Of a DNA stretch of 64,000 nucleotides, positions 60,100-64,000 are shown piece after piece; the stretch's first letter is position 1; each line of letters starts with the position of its first letter. This DNA comes from Plenodomus lindquistii (taxonomy: Eukaryota > Ascomycota > Dothideomycetes > Pleosporales > Leptosphaeriaceae). The DNA is taken from the NCBI GenBank assembly GCA_025504975.1, contig JANUWI010000017.1, positions 186,001 to 250,000 of the forward strand, given 5' to 3'. The translations under genes were made by a program, and so were the position numbers. The notes beneath the pieces are model-generated. The model was given only the letters and a program-made list of their open reading frames with translations. It ran no database searches and was not told where the DNA came from.

Positions 60100-62040
60100 A
60101 ATATTATATTAGTTTACTATCTTTAATATATATATTTTAACGCTTTTTTTCTATTACTACGCGCTATAAACTTTTTTAAAGTTATTAAATATAGGCCTTT
60201 TTTAACTATAGAAGTTTTTTACTTTTATATCTACTTTTTTAAAAATAATTTATATTTTATTGTAGCTTTATTTATAATTTAAAGTTTAAAATTATATCTT
60301 TATATTAATACTATTAAATAGGCTATTATTTTAGCTTTTTTAGTAAACTTTATAAATATATCTATTATTATAGTTAGCAAGCTATCTATATAGCTTTAAA
60401 TTTTTTTTTAAAAAGCTTTGTTTATAATCTAAATTATAAAGTATTATTTAGAGTCTAGAAGTACTAGAGTTTATAATTAATAGTAAAAAGTAATAGTATA
60501 TATAGTTTAATATTAAAGCTAGATATTATAGCCTCTAGGTTAAAATAAACTAAGTCTATACTTTAAAAGCCTTTTTAGATATTACTTTAGATAATAGTAG
60601 TATAAATGCAATAGCTTAAAAATATAAAGTACTAAAAAGCATCTAAATAAGCTTAAAGGTATATAGAAGTGCGTGTAGATTAAAAAGCTAAATAAATTAT
60701 ATTTTTATAGGCCTAGTATAAAAAAATAACAAAATTATACTTTTATAGTTCTATTAAAAAAGTAAGCTATATAGAATAGAACTTAGTAGTAGTTCTAGGC
60801 CTTTATAGAGTTTTTTTCTTTCCTCTACTATATTAGCACGTAGGTAATAGTAAAGTAGACATTTTAATAAAATCTAGACTAAATATAGTATAAAAGTAGT
60901 TTAGATAGAGGTGTATATAGTTTTCTATTTTTAATAAACTTATATAGAGAAAAATAGAGGTAGCTTATAAAAGAGCTTCTATAGCTAAAAGTTATTATTA
61001 TTATAGAATATAGCTTTATTACAATTAAAAGTAGTAATAAAGTATAGTAAAATTATAATTTTAGTAATATAGTTAATTTAGTTATATATTAGATTTTTAG
61101 CTAAGTAGCTATATAGTTTTTTTAAAAGTATAAAATAATTTATATTAAATAGCTATAAAAAATATAATAAATAAAATAGTATATAAAAAGTTATAATTTT
61201 ATATTTTTTATAGTACTAGTAGAATTTAAATAAGTTATAGCTTTTATAACTATTAACTATAAATAGAAATACTATACTAATAGTATACTTTTTAATATAC
61301 TTATTAAAATACTTTAACTAGTCTAGACTAAACCTATTAACTATCTAGCTATTTTTAGAGACTATAAAAGCCTAGTTCTAAAGTAAACTAGACTTTTTAT
61401 ACTAAATAGAAAAGTAGTATTTACTAGTAAAAATAATAAAAAGTAGAATAGCCTACTTTATTATATTAATACTCTAGATTACTATAGTTTACTTCTAGTT
61501 ACTCTACTATATAAATTTTCAATACTTTTAATAGTTAGTATTTATAATAACTACTCTAGTTAATATAATACCTATTATAAAGCCTATTTTATTAAAGTTA
61601 TAGATATTTTAATTCTAGATACTATACTTAATTTTTATAATTTTTATAAACTAGAATAAGTTACTAATAACTACTAAATTTTTATAAAAGGCTTTTTTAT
61701 AATTATACTTATAATTAGATTTTACTTAAAATTTAAAATAACGCTTAATAAAGGTTATAGTCTAGTTTTTACTAGTAGAGTTATAGTACTAGACCTTAAA
61801 TAGAAAATTAGCTATATTCTAAATAGTAGTAAGCTAGAGTAAAAATCTTTATATAATAAAGTTAAAAATATATTTAATAATTATATTTTTTTTAGTTTTT
61901 AATAGCTTTATTAAATTAGACTTATAGTTATATTAAAATTACTCTCTAGCCTATTAATTATAAAGCGTACTTTTAGAAATAGTATATATAGCTATAGGTC
62001 TCTATTAAATAAATATTACATTTTATTTAATAGCCTATAG
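60100..62040 (-). pseudogene. Decayed pogo/Fot1-type transposase, split by an LTR
   Basis: On the minus strand, read through stops, the ordered motifs are as follows. NFNKIGFIIGII lies at 61599-61564, where the family has NFDETGF. A SINIIK-AILLFIIFTSK segment lies near 61,440. FIVNSYKSYN lies near 61,260 (family LDGHxSH) and LQLFNINYF near 61,150 (family LQPLDVxxF). All three catalytic aspartates are asparagine. The coding sequence is broken at 60607-61023 by the LTR and resumes with NIQKGF...YFNLE-like sequence, the usual C-terminal part. Confidence 0.7.
60607..61023 (-). mobile_element. 417-bp LTR inserted in pogo-like transposase
   Basis: This is the same LTR as at 52825-53241, but it keeps unmutated TG and CA ends (TGCAATAGC ... 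TTTATTACA). The flanking pentamers are ataaa and attaa, a duplication with one mismatch. It is the least RIP-mutated copy at its termini and defines the LTR length as 417 bp. Confidence 0.7.
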
Positions 62041-62235
62041 CATAAGCTACATGTTACTTATATCTAAAAACTATAAACTATACTAGTATAAAAGTATTAT
62101 ATAGGTATAAAAGGTTTAGTAGAGTTTTAGTAAAGTATCTAAATTACCTATATATTTAATTTACCTACAGAGTGTATATACACTCTATAAAGAAATATAA
62201 ATACTAGTACTATTTTTAATACTTTAGAAAAATAT

Positions 62236-62700
62236 TGTTATAGACTTTATAATAGGTTTACTACTATTAAAAGATTTAGTTACTAGATTTACGTATAATA
62301 TAATTATAGTTATACTTAATTAATTTATAAAAGTAGCTAAGTATATTTTATTAAGAAAAGATTTTATAGTAGTATAGCTAGCGTATATTTTTATTACTAG
62401 AATTATTAAATATTATAGTATACTAAAGTTAATTATTAGTAATTAGAATAAGCTATTTATTTCAAACTTTTAGATATTACTTTTTACTACTGTTAGAATA
62501 TAATAAAAACTATCTATAGCTTTTTATTTAGAAATAAATAGATAAATAAAGTAAATAAATTGTACTATAAAAGCCTACCTATAGATATATATTAATAAGT
62601 AATAAAATAATTAGAGTTTACTATTATTTACAGCTTAGATAGTATATAATAATAAAGTTTTAAAGTTAATAGAATAGACTCTATATTTTACTAACTATAG
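62236..62700 (+). pseudogene. Gypsy integrase core remnant
   Basis: Read through stops, this follows the integrase core of Ty3/gypsy elements: IDFIIGL-like start, a VDRFTKxAxYIP-like segment near 62,310-62,340, a YSILKLIISN segment near 62,410 (family HGIPxxIVSD), then SIAFYLEINRQINKVNQ near 62,520-62,570. It belongs to the same pol as the reverse transcriptase at 58430, separated from it by the nested pogo element. Confidence 0.65.
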
Positions 62701-64000
62701 AAAATACCTAAACTTCTCTACTAGAACGTTACTTTATTAAAAGATAGAAGTAGCTATACTTATAGCTAAAAAACTAAAGAAAATTTATAAAAGATTAAAT
62801 AAAGCTTTTCTAGATACTTAATATAGTAGTATTTTATATATTAATAAAAAAAATAGTACTTTAGCTAAAAAAAAAGAAATAAAGTCTAGTTTATTTTATA
62901 AAAGACTATTATATAATCTAATCTAATTATAGATTAGACTATAAAAAAGTTAGACTATTTTTAATTAAAAATTAGAAAAAACTAGTTATATATATACTTA
63001 ACTTTCTACCTAATACTAAAGTATACTCTAGATTCTATTTAAAAATACTAGAACTAGCTAACTTTTTAACTCTATTATAGATAACCTTCTAGTATAAATA
63101 ATAGAAAAGAAATAAGTTTAAAATTTAAAAAATAATAATATATTAAAGAAAATAAAGTTATAAAAAATACCTAGTAAAATATTTAGAATATAATAATTCT
63201 AAAAATATATAGAAACTAGAAATAAACTTTATAAACTATTACTAGCTGCTAGTATAGTACTTCTAATAATAGAAAGATACTAGAAATCTAAAAAAAGCCT
63301 TTAAAAGTACTTTAAATTCTAGAAAATAGGCTAAACTCTAATATCTCTAACGTATTTTTAGATAGTAAAGCCCTAGTAGCTTTTTATTTATCTAAGTTTT
63401 ATATTTCTACTATAATTACCTTTTTTATATGATAATTAATTAAATTTATCTATATATTTAGCTAGCTTTAACGCGTTAATATAATATATAAATTCTTTAA
63501 TACTATATTCTACGCTTTTATTACAGCTTTCTATATAAAATATAACTTTTTAATTTAATTATAAAGTTTTAATTTATAATCTACTAATTTTTTAAATTCT
63601 AATTTTATTACTATTATATTATAGTGCTACCTATAGCGTAGATACTTACTATAATGTTCTAAATAAGTATAAACTTTATATATTTAGTTATACTTTAAAT
63701 AGGTTTTATACTTCTAAACTATAGCATTTTTAAAAAATTAAATAAAACTATAAAAATAATAATAATAGATAGTACTAGATACTTATAGTAGTTTATATAT
63801 AGTATAAATGCTATTCTAGAGATTATAAAGCTAACGTAGCGTTATATACTTAGTTTTAAAAATAAAACTAGTAAAAAAAAAATAGTATTATAAACTCTTA
63901 TTAGACCTCTTTAGAGTAGAACTAATTAGAAGAAGAATAGTATAAAAAACGCCTAATTTAGGCCTACTATAGATTACGTAATAACTAAGCGCTTAGTATA

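Larger units (their letters stand above)
59903..62176 (-). mobile_element. Pogo/Fot1-like DNA transposon nested in the gypsy element
   Basis: Terminal inverted repeats of about 60 bp bound it. The left end reads tactctataggcaagtt, and the right end reverse-complements to tacactctgtaggtaaatt. Both continue with gatactttactaaaactc. The flanks allow a TA target duplication. The interior is a minus-strand transposase, listed separately. A 417-bp LTR (60607-61023) is inserted in it. The insertion point lies between the RNase H and integrase regions of the host gypsy element. Fragments of the same family lie at 50564-51650 and 54557-55174. Confidence 0.7.
55175..64000 (+). mobile_element. Ty3/gypsy LTR retrotransposon, RIP-inactivated, runs off window
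   Basis: The 5' LTR starts at about 55175 (tataaacctttattt) and the same sequence returns at 63889 to the window end. Over 110 bp the two align closely, sharing ctatagattacgtaataacta. Before the second LTR is a run of A with few other bases that fits a polypurine tract. The internal order is gag-like region, reverse transcriptase, RNase H and integrase, the Ty3/gypsy order. A pogo-like element of 2.27 kb (59903-62176) splits it. Without that insert the element is at least 6.5 kb. The 5' LTR end is not resolved (about 55,290-55,330). Confidence 0.75.

Noticed and set aside
54557..60530. Treating 54557-55170 and 59903-60530 as the two LTRs of the gypsy element
   Set aside because: These match each other but carry a pogo-type terminal repeat and transposase C-terminal sequence; the true gypsy LTRs start at 55175 and 63889.

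Overview
The window is a piece of a filamentous ascomycete chromosome, most likely a Dothideomycete of the Pleosporales type. Genes carry several short spliceosomal introns (about 46-130 nt, up to about 340 nt). Protein families are typically fungal: Zn2Cys6 factor, PTH11-like rhodopsin-domain protein, OPT peptide transporter, DUF1752/DUF3295 protein. A GC-balanced gene island (about 7.64-50.1 kb) is bounded on both sides by extremely AT-rich blocks in which CpA and TpG are almost absent and TpA is in excess. That is the signature of repeat-induced point mutation (RIP) acting on transposons. The species call is inference.

Left AT block (1-7640): two same-strand copies of the 3' end of one LTR element (1-1393 and about 5790-7231), an inverted diverged copy of its LTR (about 2910-3340), and a Fot1/pogo-like DNA transposon (about 3825-5672) with about 60-bp terminal inverted repeats and a dead transposase.

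Gene island: PTH11-like membrane protein (9098-10277 +), secreted subtilisin (11881-13150 +), Zn2Cys6 protein (13576-14523 +), OPT transporter (16396-19012 +), GT31-like glycosyltransferase with a C-terminal PAN-like module (19588-21393 +), sulfite oxidase (21672-23624 -), HP1 chromodomain protein (24852-25782 -), CCT5 chaperonin (26195-28926 +, divergent from HP1) and a DUF1752/DUF3295 protein (37471-39245 -). Exon structures were worked out by hand and all close in frame. Two long stretches (28.9-37.5 kb and 39.2-47.1 kb) have normal base composition but no gene I can support. A short membrane peptide (47152-47298 -) and a hypothetical ORF (48816-49235 -) lie near the right edge.

Right AT block (about 50.1-64 kb): a nest of RIP-killed elements. 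A Ty3/gypsy element (55175 to beyond the window end) sits in a pogo-like fragment (54557-55174). The gypsy element is split between RNase H and integrase by another pogo-like element (about 59903-62176), which itself carries a 417-bp LTR (60607-61023). A further pogo fragment (about 50564-51650) is interrupted by a 310-bp LTR-like insert (50705-51014) with a 5-bp target duplication, and that insert has largely escaped RIP. Another 417-bp solo LTR (52825-53241) has a perfect ACTAT target duplication.

Functionally the island mixes housekeeping genes (CCT5, HP1, sulfite oxidase) with nutrient- and environment-facing genes (peptidase, peptide transporter, PTH11-like protein). HP1 is the reader of the heterochromatin that such RIP-mutated blocks normally form.
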